Of a stretch of DNA of 64,000 bases, positions 48,520 through 58,888 are shown piece by piece. The DNA is taken from positions 115,695,534 to 115,759,533 of the forward strand of contig OY804580.1 of assembly GCA_963680875.1 (NCBI GenBank), given 5' to 3'. The notes under the pieces are model-generated. The model made no database searches. It was given only the letters and a program-made list of their open reading frames with translations, and was not told the DNA's origin. The stretch comes from Bathymodiolus brooksi. Taxonomy: Eukaryota; Mollusca; Bivalvia; Mytilida; Modiolidae. The position numbers and the translations under genes are program-made. Each line of letters starts with the position of its first letter. Within the stretch, counting starts at the first letter, position 1.

Positions 48520-49427
48520 TTTCTTATAAAGAACAACAAGAAACATAAATATTAGATTATTAGAAGTAGTGTATTGTGTATTATTTTATTCTTGGTACAT
48601 GTTTAAGCTGTGTAGCAATGGGTACTTCGGTTCAAATTATCATTAGATGGTGCTAATAACAGCGTAGGTAATAAAAACGTAGGTTACGCGATACGTTTCA
48701 GTAATAACCCTCATCATGTACGCTTAAATTGTGATATTTGAGTAATAAATCCAAAGGGTCAAAACAGAATACCCAAAATAGGTTAATATCGTCTATGTCT
48801 GAGGGAAGAGAACCTTAGTTTTATTAACAATTACATTATTTAGGAGCTGTAGATTTCAGTAATAAATATTTTCAATAAACCATTTCAATGCCGAATCACC
48901 AACCACTGGGCGGAGTGATACCATCGGAAACTAATAGTTCACCAGCAGAGGTGAAAATAGCGTAGAAAACTTGACAAAATCTAGAAACGTAGAATGACAA
49001 CCATACATTAAAATGTTACTTTTAGACAATCTTAAGAAAAGTTTAATGATACCAAAGGCGGAATCAGAAGCAGTAAATTGAAGACGGAAAGAGCATATCT
49101 CCTTCTTATTTTGAAATTTATCGATAATAAGATTGCATGAAGGCCTTACGGTTATATTAATATATATCCACCTATATCTGTCATCTAAATAATAAACAAT
49201 CAGACTGTGCGACCTTATAATATAATAGATGAGTAACTCATTGGTTGATACACAAATCAGTTGTCAACAACTAGCTACTGGTTGACTAACAATGGTTGCT
49301 AGTGAAGACTGAAGGTTATGAAAAAGAATTTGTCAAAACAGTAGATAACCTTGCAGTAAATCTGATAATGTCACATGACTTAGTGTTATAGTACGGAAGG
49401 GTAATGACCCGCTGAAATGGGAATAAG
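48520..49427. other. Intergenic, nothing recognised
   Basis: AT-rich. A short stretch near 49,040-49,095 (atgataccaaaggcggaatc) resembles the reverse-complement end of element E. No gene identified. Confidence 0.4.
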
Positions 49428-49600
49428 GGTAATAACAAAATTACCGAACTCCGAACAATCTTACAAAGGGAAAGTCAAAACTCATAATTATATAAACAGA
49501 CAAAATCAGTCAACAACCGGAAAACTGTGAAAACCGTAATGACCCTGACTTGGTACAGGCATTTCTAAAGAAATGGTGGGTTGAATCAGATTTTAAATAA
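49428..49600 (-). mobile_element. Penelope-like 3' terminus, truncated
   Basis: Starts with the terminal hairpin (ggtaataacaaaattacc), then the 3' UTR, cut at attttaaataatattttgg. It is the left end of the composite amplified unit. Confidence 0.7.
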
Positions 49601-49639
49601 TATTTTGGAAAATGATTACATGCAAATTGAACCATAGGA

Positions 49640-50798
49640 AGAGTTTAAGGATACCAAAGGGGTAATCAGATATCGAAGAAGAACAGACAATACAATGGCG
49701 AAAAGAAAAAAAGTACAAGAGGACAAACGACGATCCACACACCATACACATACAACTAAAGACCGAGTAACACGAACCTCACTAAAACTAAAGACCGAGT
49801 AACACGAACCCAACTAAAACTAAAGACCGAGTAACACGAACCCCACTAAAACTAAAGATCGAGTAACACGAACCCCACTAAAACTAAAAATCGAGTAGCA
49901 CGAACCCCACTAAAACTAAAGATCGAGTAACACGAACCCCACTAAAACTAAAAATCGAGTAACACGAACCCCACTAAAACTAAAAATCGAGTAACACAAA
50001 CCCCACTAAAACTAAAGATCGAGTAACACGAACCCTACTAAAACTAAAGATCGAGTAACACGAAACCCACTAAAACTAAAGATTGAGTAACACACACCCC
50101 ACTAAAACTAAAGATCGAGTAACACGAACTCCACTAAAACAAAAGATCGAGTAACACGAACCTCACTAAAACTAAAGATCGAGTGACACGAACCCCACTA
50201 AAACAAAAGACCGAGTAACACGAACCCCACTAAAACTAAAGATCGAGTAACACGAACCCATAAAAACTAAAGATCGAGTAACACGAACCCCACTAAAACT
50301 AAAGATCGAGTAATACGAACTCCACTAAAACTAAATACCGAGTAACACGAACCCCATTAAAAATAAAGACCGAGTTACATGAACCCCATTAAAACTAAAG
50401 ATTGAGTAACACGAACCCCACTAAAACCAAAGATCGAGTAACACGAACCCCACTAAAACTAAAGATCGAGTAACGCGAACTCCACTAAAACTAAAGATCG
50501 AGTAACACGAACTCCACTAAAACTAAAGATCGAGTAACACGAACCCCACTAAAACTAAAGATTGAGTAACACGAACCCCACTAAAACCAAAGATCGAGTA
50601 ACGCGAACCCCACTAAAACTAAAGATCGAGTAACGCGAACTCCACTAAATCTAAAGATCGAGTAACGCGAACCCCACTAAAACTAAAGATCGAGTAACAC
50701 GAACCCTACTAAAACTAAAGACCGAGTAACACGAACCCCACTAAAACTAAAGATCGAGTAACGCGATCCCCACTCAAAATCGGGGTGAACTCACGTGC
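49640..50798 (-). repeat. Element E copy 13 with an internal 32-bp array (about 32 units)
   Basis: The left part is reverse E (gataccaaaggggtaatcag, agacaatacaatggcgaaaa, gacgatccacacaccataca). From about 49,755 to 50,775 it is amplified 32-bp units, and it ends as E (cccactcaaaatcggggtga). This shows directly that the 32-bp array sits inside an E copy. Confidence 0.9.
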
Positions 50799-51228
50799 AA
50801 TCCATAGTTAATATATAATTTAGTAATAAGTGTGTTTCCCATTTAGTATTAACACTCTATATCAAAACATTTTAATGTCTCTGGAAAATTGACCAAAGCA
50901 TTTTTCTTTCAGTCACTATGCCAAAAAACTATTTCAATGTCCATCAGTGATGGTCAACCATACCACCAATATCAACAATGGTAAACACCTTCTTCAGCTC
51001 TCACTTGAATGGTTTAATCTTTAAATGTAATGCGTCATAGAATAGAAACCCATTATTAATTTGGAAAATATGCAGACGACTGCTAATGACGTCACATATA
51101 AGTGATGGCGTAGATCTGTTTTTTGATATTTTCATAGTTTATTTAATGTATAAAAATGTGACATTAACGACCTCTTGTGCAGCAAAAGTTGAATGAATTT
51201 TATAATCTTTGCTTTATTTGTACATAAG
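50799..51228 (+). promoter_or_regulatory. LPMO upstream region, partial copy 2
   Basis: A copy of 36,764-37,193 with few differences (for example aacaccttc for aacaacttc), again with the tgacgtca palindrome. It is cut off from any LPMO promoter by the Penelope terminus that follows. Confidence 0.6.
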
Positions 51229-51398
51229 GGTAATAACAAAATTACCTAACTCCGAGCAATCTTACAAAGGGAAAGTCAAAGCTCATAAGTATATAAACAG
51301 ACAAAATCAGTCAGCAACCGGAAAACTGTGAAAACCGTAATGACCCTGACTTGGTACAGGCATTTCTAAAGAAATGGTGGGTTGAATCAGATTTTAAA
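51229..51398 (-). mobile_element. Penelope-like 3' terminus, truncated (copy in composite unit 2)
   Basis: Same hairpin start and same truncation point as at 49,428-49,600, showing that it was copied by amplification and not by a new insertion. Confidence 0.7.
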
Positions 51399-51439
51399 TA
51401 ATATTTTGGAAAATGATTACATGCAAATTGAACCATAGG

Positions 51440-51800
51440 AAGAGTTTAAGGATACCAAAGGGGTAATCAGATATCGAAGGAGAACAGACAATACAATGGC
51501 GAAAAGAAAAAAAGTACAAGAGGACAAACGACGATCCACACACCATACACATACAACTAAAGACCGAGTAACACGAACCTCACTAAAACTAAAGACCGAG
51601 TAACACGAACCCAACTAAAACTAAAGACCGAGTAACACGAACCCCACTAAATCTAAAGATCGAGTAACGCGAACCCCACTAAAACTAAAGATCGAGTAAC
51701 ACGAACCCTACTAAAACTAAAGACCGAGTAACACGAACCCCACTAAAACTAAAGATCGAGTAACGCGATCCCCACTCAAAATCGGGGTGAACTCACGTGC
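51440..51800 (-). repeat. Element E copy 14 with a short 32-bp array (about 7 units)
   Basis: The same E flanks as at 49,640-50,798, but only about seven 32-bp units (51,556-51,778). Array length therefore varies between otherwise near-identical composite units. Confidence 0.9.
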
Positions 51801-52230
51801 AATCCATAGTTAATATATAATTTAGTAATAAGTGTGTTTCCCATTTAGTATTAACACTCTATATCAAAACATTTTAATGTCTCTGGAAAATTGACTAAAG
51901 CATTTTTCTTTCAGTCACTATGCCAAAAAACTATTTCAATGTCCATCAGTGATGGTCAACCATACCACCAATATCAACAATGGTAAACACCTTCTTCAGC
52001 TCTCACTTGAATGGTTTAATCTTTAAATGTAATGCGTCATAGAATAGAAACCCATTATTAATTTGGAAAATATGCAGACGACTGCTAATGACGTCACATA
52101 TAAGTGATGGCGTAGATCTGTTTTTTGATATTTTCATAGTTTATTTAATGTATAAAAATGTGACTTTAACGACCTCTTGTGCAGCAAAAGTTGAATGAAT
52201 TTTATAATCTTTGCTTTATTTGTACATAAG
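51801..52230 (+). promoter_or_regulatory. LPMO upstream region, partial copy 3
   Basis: Near-identical to 50,799-51,228, with single differences such as ttgactaaag and gtgactttaacg. Confidence 0.6.
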
Positions 52231-52400
52231 GGTAATAACAAAATTACCTAACTCCGAGCAATCTTACAAAGGGAAAGTCAAAGCTCATAAGTATATAAAC
52301 AGACAAAATCAGTCAGCAACCGGAAAACTGTGAAAACCGTAATGACCCTGACTTGGTACAGGCATTTCTAAAGAAATGGTGGGTTGAATCAGATTTTAAA
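52231..52400 (-). mobile_element. Penelope-like 3' terminus, truncated (copy in composite unit 3)
   Basis: Hairpin start and truncation point as in the two previous copies. Confidence 0.7.
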
Positions 52401-52439
52401 TAATATTTTGGAAAATGATTACATGCAAATTGAACCATA

Positions 52440-53985
52440 GGAAGAGTTTAAGGATACCAAAGGGGTAATCAGATATCGAAGAAGAACAGACAATACAATG
52501 GCGAAAAGAAAAAAAGTACAAGAGGACAAACGACGATCCACACACCATACACATACAACTAAAGACCGAGTAACACGAACCTCACTAAAACTAAAGACCG
52601 AGTAACACGAACCCAACTAAAACTAAAGACCGAGTAACACGAACCCCACTAAAACTAAAGATCGAGTAACACGAACCCCACTAAAACTAAAGATCGAGTA
52701 ACACGAACCCCACTAAAACTAAAAATCGAGTAGCACGAACCCCACTAAAACTAAAGATCGAGTAACACGAACCCCACTAAAACTAAAAATCGAGTAACAC
52801 GAACCCCACTAAAACTAAAAATCGAGTAACACAAACCCCACTAAAACTAAAGATCGAGTAACACGAACCCCACTAAAACTAAAAATCGAGTAACACGAAC
52901 CCCACTAAAACTAAAAATCGAGTAACACAAACCCCACTAAAACTAAAGATCGAGTAACACGAACCCTACTAAAACTAAAGATCGAGTAACACGAACCCCA
53001 CTAAAACTAAAGATTGAGTAACACAAACCCCACTAAAACTAAAGATCGAGTAACACGAACTCCACTAAAACAAAAGATCGAGTAACACGAACCTCACTAA
53101 AACTAAAGATCGAGTGACACGAACCCCACTAAAACAAAAGACCGAGTAACACGAACCCCACTAAAACTAAAGACCGAGTAACACGATCCCTACTAAAACT
53201 AAAGATCGAGTAACACGAACCCTACTAAAACTAAAGTTCGAGTAACACGAATCCCACTAAAACAAAAGATCGAGTAACACGAACCCATAAAAACTAAAGA
53301 TCGAGTAACACGAACCCCACTAAAACTAAAGATCGAGTAATACGAATTCCACTAAAACTAAATACCGAGTAACACGAACCCCATTAAAAATAAAGACCGA
53401 GTTACATGAACCCCATTAAAACTAAAGATTGAGTAACACGAACCCCACTAAAACCAAAGATCGAGTAACATGAACCCCACTAAAACTAAAGATCGAGTAA
53501 CGCGAACTCCACTAAAACTAAAGATCGAGTAACGCGAACTCCACTAAAACTAAAGATTGAGTAACACGAACCCCACTAAAACTAAAGATCGAGTAACGCG
53601 AACTCCACTAAAACTAAAGATCGAGTAACACGAACTCCACTAAAACTAAAGATCGAGTAACGCGAACTCCACTAAAACTAAAGATTGAGTAACACGAACC
53701 CCACTAAAACTAAAGATCGAGTAACGCGAACTCCACTAAAACTAAAGATCGAGTAACACGAACTCCACTAAAACTAAAGATCGAGTAACACGAACCCCAC
53801 TAAAACTAAAGATTGAGTAACACGAACCCCACTAAAACCAAAGATCGAGTAACGCGAACCGCACTAAAACTAAAGATCGAGTAACACGAACCCTACTAAG
53901 ACTAAAGACCGAGTAACACGAACCCCACTAAAACTAAAGATCGAGTAACGCGATCCCCACTCAAAATCGGGGTGAACTCACGTGC
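52440..53985 (-). repeat. Element E copy 15 with a 32-bp array (about 44 units)
   Basis: Reverse E flanks with amplified units at about 52,557-53,952. The units tcgagtagcacg and atcgagtaacacaaac recur in the same order as at 49,880-50,000, and a local block around gagtaacgcgaactccacta is repeated. Confidence 0.9.
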
Positions 53986-54415
53986 AATCCATAGTTAATA
54001 TATAATTTAGTAATAAGTGTGTTTCCCATTTAGTATTAACACTCTATATCAAAACATTTTAATGTCTCTGGAAAATTGACCAAAGCATTTTTCTTTCAGT
54101 CACTATGCCAAAAAACTATTTCAATGTCCATCAGTGATGGTCAACCATACCACCAATATCAACAATGGTAAACAACTTCTTCAGCTCTCACTTGAATGGT
54201 TTAATCTTTAAATGTAATGCGTCATAGAATAGAAACCCATTATTAATTTGGAAAATATGCAGACGACTGCTAATGACGTCACATATAAGTGATGGCGTAG
54301 ATCTGTTTTTTGATATTTTCATAGTTTATTTAATGTATAAAAATGTGACATTAACGACCTCTTGTGCAGCAAAAGTTGAATGAATTTTATAATCTTTGCT
54401 TTATTTGTACATAAG
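53986..54415 (+). promoter_or_regulatory. LPMO upstream region, D2 copy
   Basis: Start of a block matching 36,764 onward at a constant offset of 17,222 bp. Confidence 0.6.
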
Positions 54416-55041
54416 GGTAATAACAAAATTACCTAACTCCGAGCAATCTTACAAAGGGAAAGTCAAAGCTCATAAGTATATAAACAGACAAAATCAGTCA
54501 GCAACCGGAAAACTGTGAAAACCGTAATGACCCTGACTTGGTACAGGCATTTCTAAAGAAATGGTGGGTTGAATCAGATTTTAAAGCGCCAAACCTCCCC
54601 CTTTCATTACGGCTCAAAGTTTCCGGCTGTCACTATAACAGTATTTATAACAATACTTGAACAAAACAGGTAAAACAGTTGTCATAACAGCACCAAACTC
54701 AGTGAAGTAAATGTCAGAAACATTCTTACGTCACACATTGATAAAAAAATATTTTGGACATTTTTGTTTTTGACCACTTATCTTTATACATTTTCACTAT
54801 ATGAAAATCCATCGTTTATAATCTTTTCTGCGAGACGCAATATATTTCGACAAGATCATGGTATTGGAATATAAACTTTTTAAGAGATCGAATAAGGCGA
54901 ATCTTTTTATAGCCCTGGTCCAGTAGCCTGTTTCTCAGATGAAGATAACGTTTCAGGAAATCAGAATAATTGCTACTGGCCCTTGCATAACGAATCAATT
55001 GCGAGATGTAAACACCATACACAAGTTACCCGATATGTTCG
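54416..55041 (-). pseudogene. 5'-truncated Penelope-like RT 3' end in the D2 promoter
   Basis: A copy of 37,194-37,819 with a few substitutions in the frame 55,022-54,816 (for example YARASSNYS against YARGSSNYS). It has the same insertion point and the same flanking cataag, so it was duplicated together with the promoter. Confidence 0.7.
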
Positions 55042-55149
55042 CATAAGCATATTTTATTTGTTATGTGTTACTCCGTATTCCTAGCATGTGTTTATTTACA
55101 CATAAATAAAATAACATGGTGTATTTATCTACATATCAGAACCTTTTAC

Positions 55150-55217
55150 TATAAATATGGAACCCTCTAAAACAAAATTTACAAACAAAAATACGTGGAC
55201 ATTTATTAAACACAATA
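55150..55217 (+). promoter_or_regulatory. Promoter and non-coding exon of the broken LPMO copy C (D2)
   Basis: TATA core at 55,150-55,157, leader with tacaaacaaaaatacgtgga and donor (caata|gtaagtta) at 55,218. The downstream acceptor ttattatag at 57,267 gives a 2,050-nt intron. Without the LINE and its duplicated target (1,243 bp) the intron would be about 807 nt, close to the 875 nt of copy B. Confidence 0.7.
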
Positions 55218-55719
55218 GTAAGTTATTATATTTTCTTCTCTTCAAACGGTAATGACGAAGCTTAGAACATTTATGACTTTTCTTGCGCCCATCAAAATAG
55301 TTAAGCCCCGTCACATTTTATTTAAGTGCTTGTTCCATGCCAGGGAAGTGAGTGGTCATTATATTTGTGTTAGAGGAATCTATTTTGTCTCTATAGACGA
55401 TTTGTGTATGTATTTTGGAACTATTCCGACAGTAGTATTGTTTTTGTTATTCATTTTATTTTATACGGAACACAAAAGCCTCGTGTCCGAATATTGTTTA
55501 ACAGTATATTATAGGAAAGAGGCTTAATGAATAATAATCTGTATCGACTGCCATACGGTGTAAGGTTTTGAAATTAATCGTTTTATTAGATTATTCTTGT
55601 CCGAAAGTAATTCTATTAAATAAATGTAATTGTCGACGGCCTTATTTTTCTAATGAAATGTTTTCATACATGTACATAGAAATAGTTGAGCGTTTGTCCT
55701 ATACATGATTGTTTGTTTG

Positions 55720-57215
55720 TTTGATGGTGCTTAGCGCCACTTACAACAATATTTCAGTTATATCGTGGCGGTCAGTTTTATTGGTGGAGGAAACCGGAGG
55801 ACCCGGAGAAAACCACCGATCTGTCACAAGTCACTGACAAACTTTATCACATAATTTTTTTTTTAGTTTAAGCATATTTTATTTGCCAATTAAATAGACA
55901 AAATGGATAAGACACAAGTTAAAAAAACTTATGAAGTCTTCTCCAACTTACAATTTGTTACATAAATAAGTACATAAAAGGCATGTATTACTATATGTAG
56001 CACTAATAACGAATCAATGATGAATATTCACGAACAGAAGGGAAAATCAAGATGGATTCATGTGATGTGCATGTTCACCCAATTCAATTCCAGTTATGCC
56101 AGTTATACGATAAGGAATTTTTTTGAACATTCTATATAATCAAAAACACATTTAAATATAACACAATTTTGTTCATATGTTAAATTTAAATTGCCACATG
56201 TCAGAAATTTGATATCTAGAATGTAACAGGTTGTAACCATGTTGATATTATCTATCAATTTAGTTTTGCCTTGTAAGTATATTGGACAATCCAAAAAGAA
56301 ATGTTTTAAATCTTCAATAGCAGCTCCACATCGACAGGATGGGTCAGATACAATTCCTACTCGAAATAAATCATAATTTAAAAAGGATGTTGAACTTCTT
56401 AGCTGGGTTAAAATAATATTCAATTTCCGAGGACCATATACATAATGTTTAGGAACAACATGATTTTCAGTTTCATCAATTTTCTTTAATTCCGATTTAA
56501 ATTTTGATAATGTATCAACGTTTCGAATAGTGTTATTTAAACTATTCCACATTTTTATTGTGGAGGGGATAAAAAAATCTCTAGTTGAAGACAGTCTACA
56601 GAAAGGTAAAATAATATTATTCCAATTTCTCAGTGGGTACACTGATGTAATTTGTATAGTGGGGGGAATCAATGTACAAAGATAAATAGGGGTATTTTTA
56701 TTAACTATATTATAAAAAAGTTGAAGCTTCCTTCTCTTCCGTCTCACAGATAGTAATTCCCAACCTGTCTCTATATATAAAATGTCAGTTTTTGTGAAAA
56801 TAGGTAAGCCTGTAACAATCCTGGCATCTCCCAGTTAAAGTTGTTCCAGTTTTTGTGAATTCCCAGTCCCACAGTTATCCCATAGTTGACAGGCAAATTC
56901 AAAAAGGGGTCTAATATACACAAGATATAGTTTATCTAAATTAGTGCGACTAAGACGGTACTTCAATCTCCGTAGAATATTCAAATGTTTAGATACAATA
57001 CTCTGAATATTATCAACATGGGTGTTCCATTTAGCATCGTTACTAAATGTAACACCTAAGTGTTTATGAGAAGTAGTAATGGGCACTAATCACATAATGT
57101 TGTACACCTCTCCCAGATCGAGATTCAAACTCAAAACATCAGTGGTTATAGGCACCGATAGCATATGTTGTTGTAAATCCAACTACCATACGATCACGGC
57201 CACGACGGCCCCTCC
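55720..57215 (-). mobile_element. SINE split by a LINE insertion
   Basis: The tail lies at 55,720-55,855 and the tRNA-like head at 57,099-57,213, whose minus strand reads gtatggtagttggatttaca, then gagtttgaatctcgatctgg. Rejoined across the LINE they give one complete SINE of about 260 bp. Confidence 0.8.
55856..57088 (-). pseudogene. 5'-truncated non-LTR retrotransposon (LINE) 3' end
   Basis: One minus-strand frame from about 57,088 to 56,103 is open except for a single TAA at 56,837-56,835. It encodes the end of an RT domain (SHKHLGVTFSNDAKWNTH, YLVYIRPLFEFACQLW) and a C-terminal zinc-finger-like CRCGAAIEDLKHFFLDCP. A 3' UTR and a nine-base poly(A) (T run at 55,856-55,864 on the plus strand) follow. 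A 10-bp target-site duplication atcacataat flanks it (55,846-55,855 and 57,089-57,098). The endonuclease and most of the RT are missing, typical of 5' truncation during target-primed reverse transcription. The clade is not resolved. Confidence 0.85.
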
Positions 57216-57279
57216 ATCATCGTGTGGTTAAGATATTTCCTTATTAACCCTAATTGTATTATTATAGTTGTACTACAAA

Positions 57280-57426
57280 ATGATACTCAAGACTGTCGTC
57301 TTTGCCAGTTTAGTTGCTCTTGCCTTTGGTCATGGAAGACTTATCTCCCCTCCCGGAAGGTCTACAATGTGGCGCTATGGATATAAAGCTCGTCGTGGGA
57401 AGAATACAAAGGGCACACAATCTTAA
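57280..57426 (+). pseudogene. Truncated first coding exon of a third AA15 LPMO (copy C)
   Basis: Encodes a signal peptide (MILKTVVFASLVALAFG) and the mature start HGRLISPPGRSTMWRYGY. Similarity to copies A and B then stops at about 57,391, before the NYDDNQM part and before the exon-end splice donor. The frame reads KARRGKNTKGTQS and ends at TAA. The acceptor ttattatag lies twelve bases upstream of the ATG, as in copy B. From 57,413 the sequence matches 31,507 onward. The second copper histidine and all later exons are absent, so no enzyme can be made; a short secreted peptide is conceivable but unsupported. Confidence 0.85.
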
Positions 57427-57985
57427 CTGAGAATTGTATAACCCGTTCCTTATTGTACAATATTTCAGCTATATTCATGACAAAAACAAGCTTATAAACA
57501 ATAAATGCTATAAATAAATTGATGGTACTGGTATAGGCGAGGTGTACATTATGTGATAAAATTTGTCAGTGACTTGCGACAGGTCGGTGGTTTTCTCCGG
57601 TGTCCTCCACAAAATAATACTGACCGCCACGATATAGATGAAATATTTTTGAAAGTGGCGTTAAACACCATAAAAAAACGAACTATATATATGATGTAAT
57701 CGTTTTAACCAGACAATGCTTTAAGCATAACATATATTGTATTGTCAAAGTAAGTTTACAAGGTCTTAGAGATCACCTACTCCATCTTACCTCGTGTCAA
57801 TGATTGATTGATCGACTGTTTAAGTTCCTTAACAATGTAATGTTTATCAAAACTAAGGTTTTCCTCGCTGGGGAATAGATGACTTTAGCCGATATTGGCG
57901 ATTCTGTTTGGCGGCCCTTTGGCTTACTTGTTCCCAAATACATTTAATTTATTAGGTTCCCAAACATTTGATTATGTGTGTACCC
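57413..57985 (+). repeat. Duplicated segment also found at 31,507-32,080, containing a SINE tail
   Basis: Collinear with 31,507-32,080, with about 30 bp extra near 57,880-57,905. The SINE tail is at about 57,535-57,680. It begins about 20 bp after the LPMO exon breaks off. Confidence 0.8.
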
Positions 57986-58017
57986 GATGAAGATTATTCT
58001 AGAAACGCGTCATGCGA

Positions 58018-58136
58018 ACTGAAATGGATATACGTGTTCATTAAAATGGATATACGTGTTCATTAAAATGGATATACGTGTTCATTAAAATGGATATACG
58101 TGTTCATTAAAATGGATATACGTGTTCATTAAAATG
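58018..58136. repeat. 22-bp tandem repeat, about 5 copies
   Basis: Units of ggatatacgtgttcattaaa plus two bases, five to six copies and nearly perfect. Confidence 0.95.
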
Positions 58137-58139
58137 GCA

Positions 58140-58600
58140 TATGCAAGTCAATTTATGGCATTTTTTTCCCTCCATTTTCTGAAATTTTCGGAAGAATTGT
58201 CGTTCGTATGCACTTAAATTTAAACACCACATTGTTTAAGCCATGACAATTTAATTATATCATATAGAACCAGTTACATATAAAGTAACTTGAACTAAAA
58301 TTGTTTTATTTGTCACGACATAAATACACATGTCCTCTTATTATAACTTATTAATGGCTGTTTAAGGACAAAAGAGCCATTTACAACTACATGTACCTGT
58401 ATTTCATCGTATCATCGTGATTATGGCGAAATCAAACTACACTTTGATTAAATGATTAATTACGTTCGTACTAGACCAACAACTGAGTTTTATTTCTATA
58501 GTGCTACCTCACTAAAACAACACTACAGAGGTTGGAGTGTCCCTTCCTTATGACACATTCTTATGACCCCCCTCCCCCAGGCAACCAAATGTCTGTGTTT
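58140..58600. other. Intergenic, nothing recognised
   Basis: AT-rich; no gene or repeat identified. Confidence 0.4.
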
Positions 58601-58603
58601 ACT

Positions 58604-58695
58604 GCTGCCTGACTTGCGACTGGTCGGTGGTATTCTCCGAGTACTCCGGTTTCCTCACCAATAGCACCGACCGCCACGATACAACTGAGATAAAC
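58604..58695 (+). mobile_element. SINE tail fragment
   Basis: tgacttgcgactggtcggtg, ctccgagtactccggtttcc and gaccgccacgatacaactga match the SINE tail. Head and extreme 3' end are missing. Confidence 0.7.
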
Positions 58696-58714
58696 CAAGC
58701 CTATTTTACCATGA

Positions 58715-58888
58715 CTTATCACTGGATTAGTAACTAGAGTAACACGACTAGTGAAGTAGGAACTGCCTACCCTTCCGGAGCACCCGAGTTCACCCCCCAG
58801 TTTTTAGTGGAGTTCATGGAGCTCGATCTTTATTTTCTGTGTAGTGCTTTGTAGATCGTTGTTTTGTCCCTATGTTCTTCTTCTTTGT
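58715..58888 (+). mobile_element. Dispersed element E, copy 16, hosting the 27-bp array
   Basis: cacgactagtgaagtaggaa, tgcctacccttccggagcac, gagttcaccccccagttttt, tagtggagttcatggagctc and tgtagatcgttgttttgtcc are E landmarks in order. The next E segment (ttggccattgtgttgtctgt in other copies) is where the 27-bp array begins. Confidence 0.8.

Noticed and set aside
49616..52616. Three identical 65-codon ORFs (49,616, 51,417 and 52,419)
   Set aside because: All three are the same antisense reading of element E and the first 32-bp units, repeated by the composite amplification.
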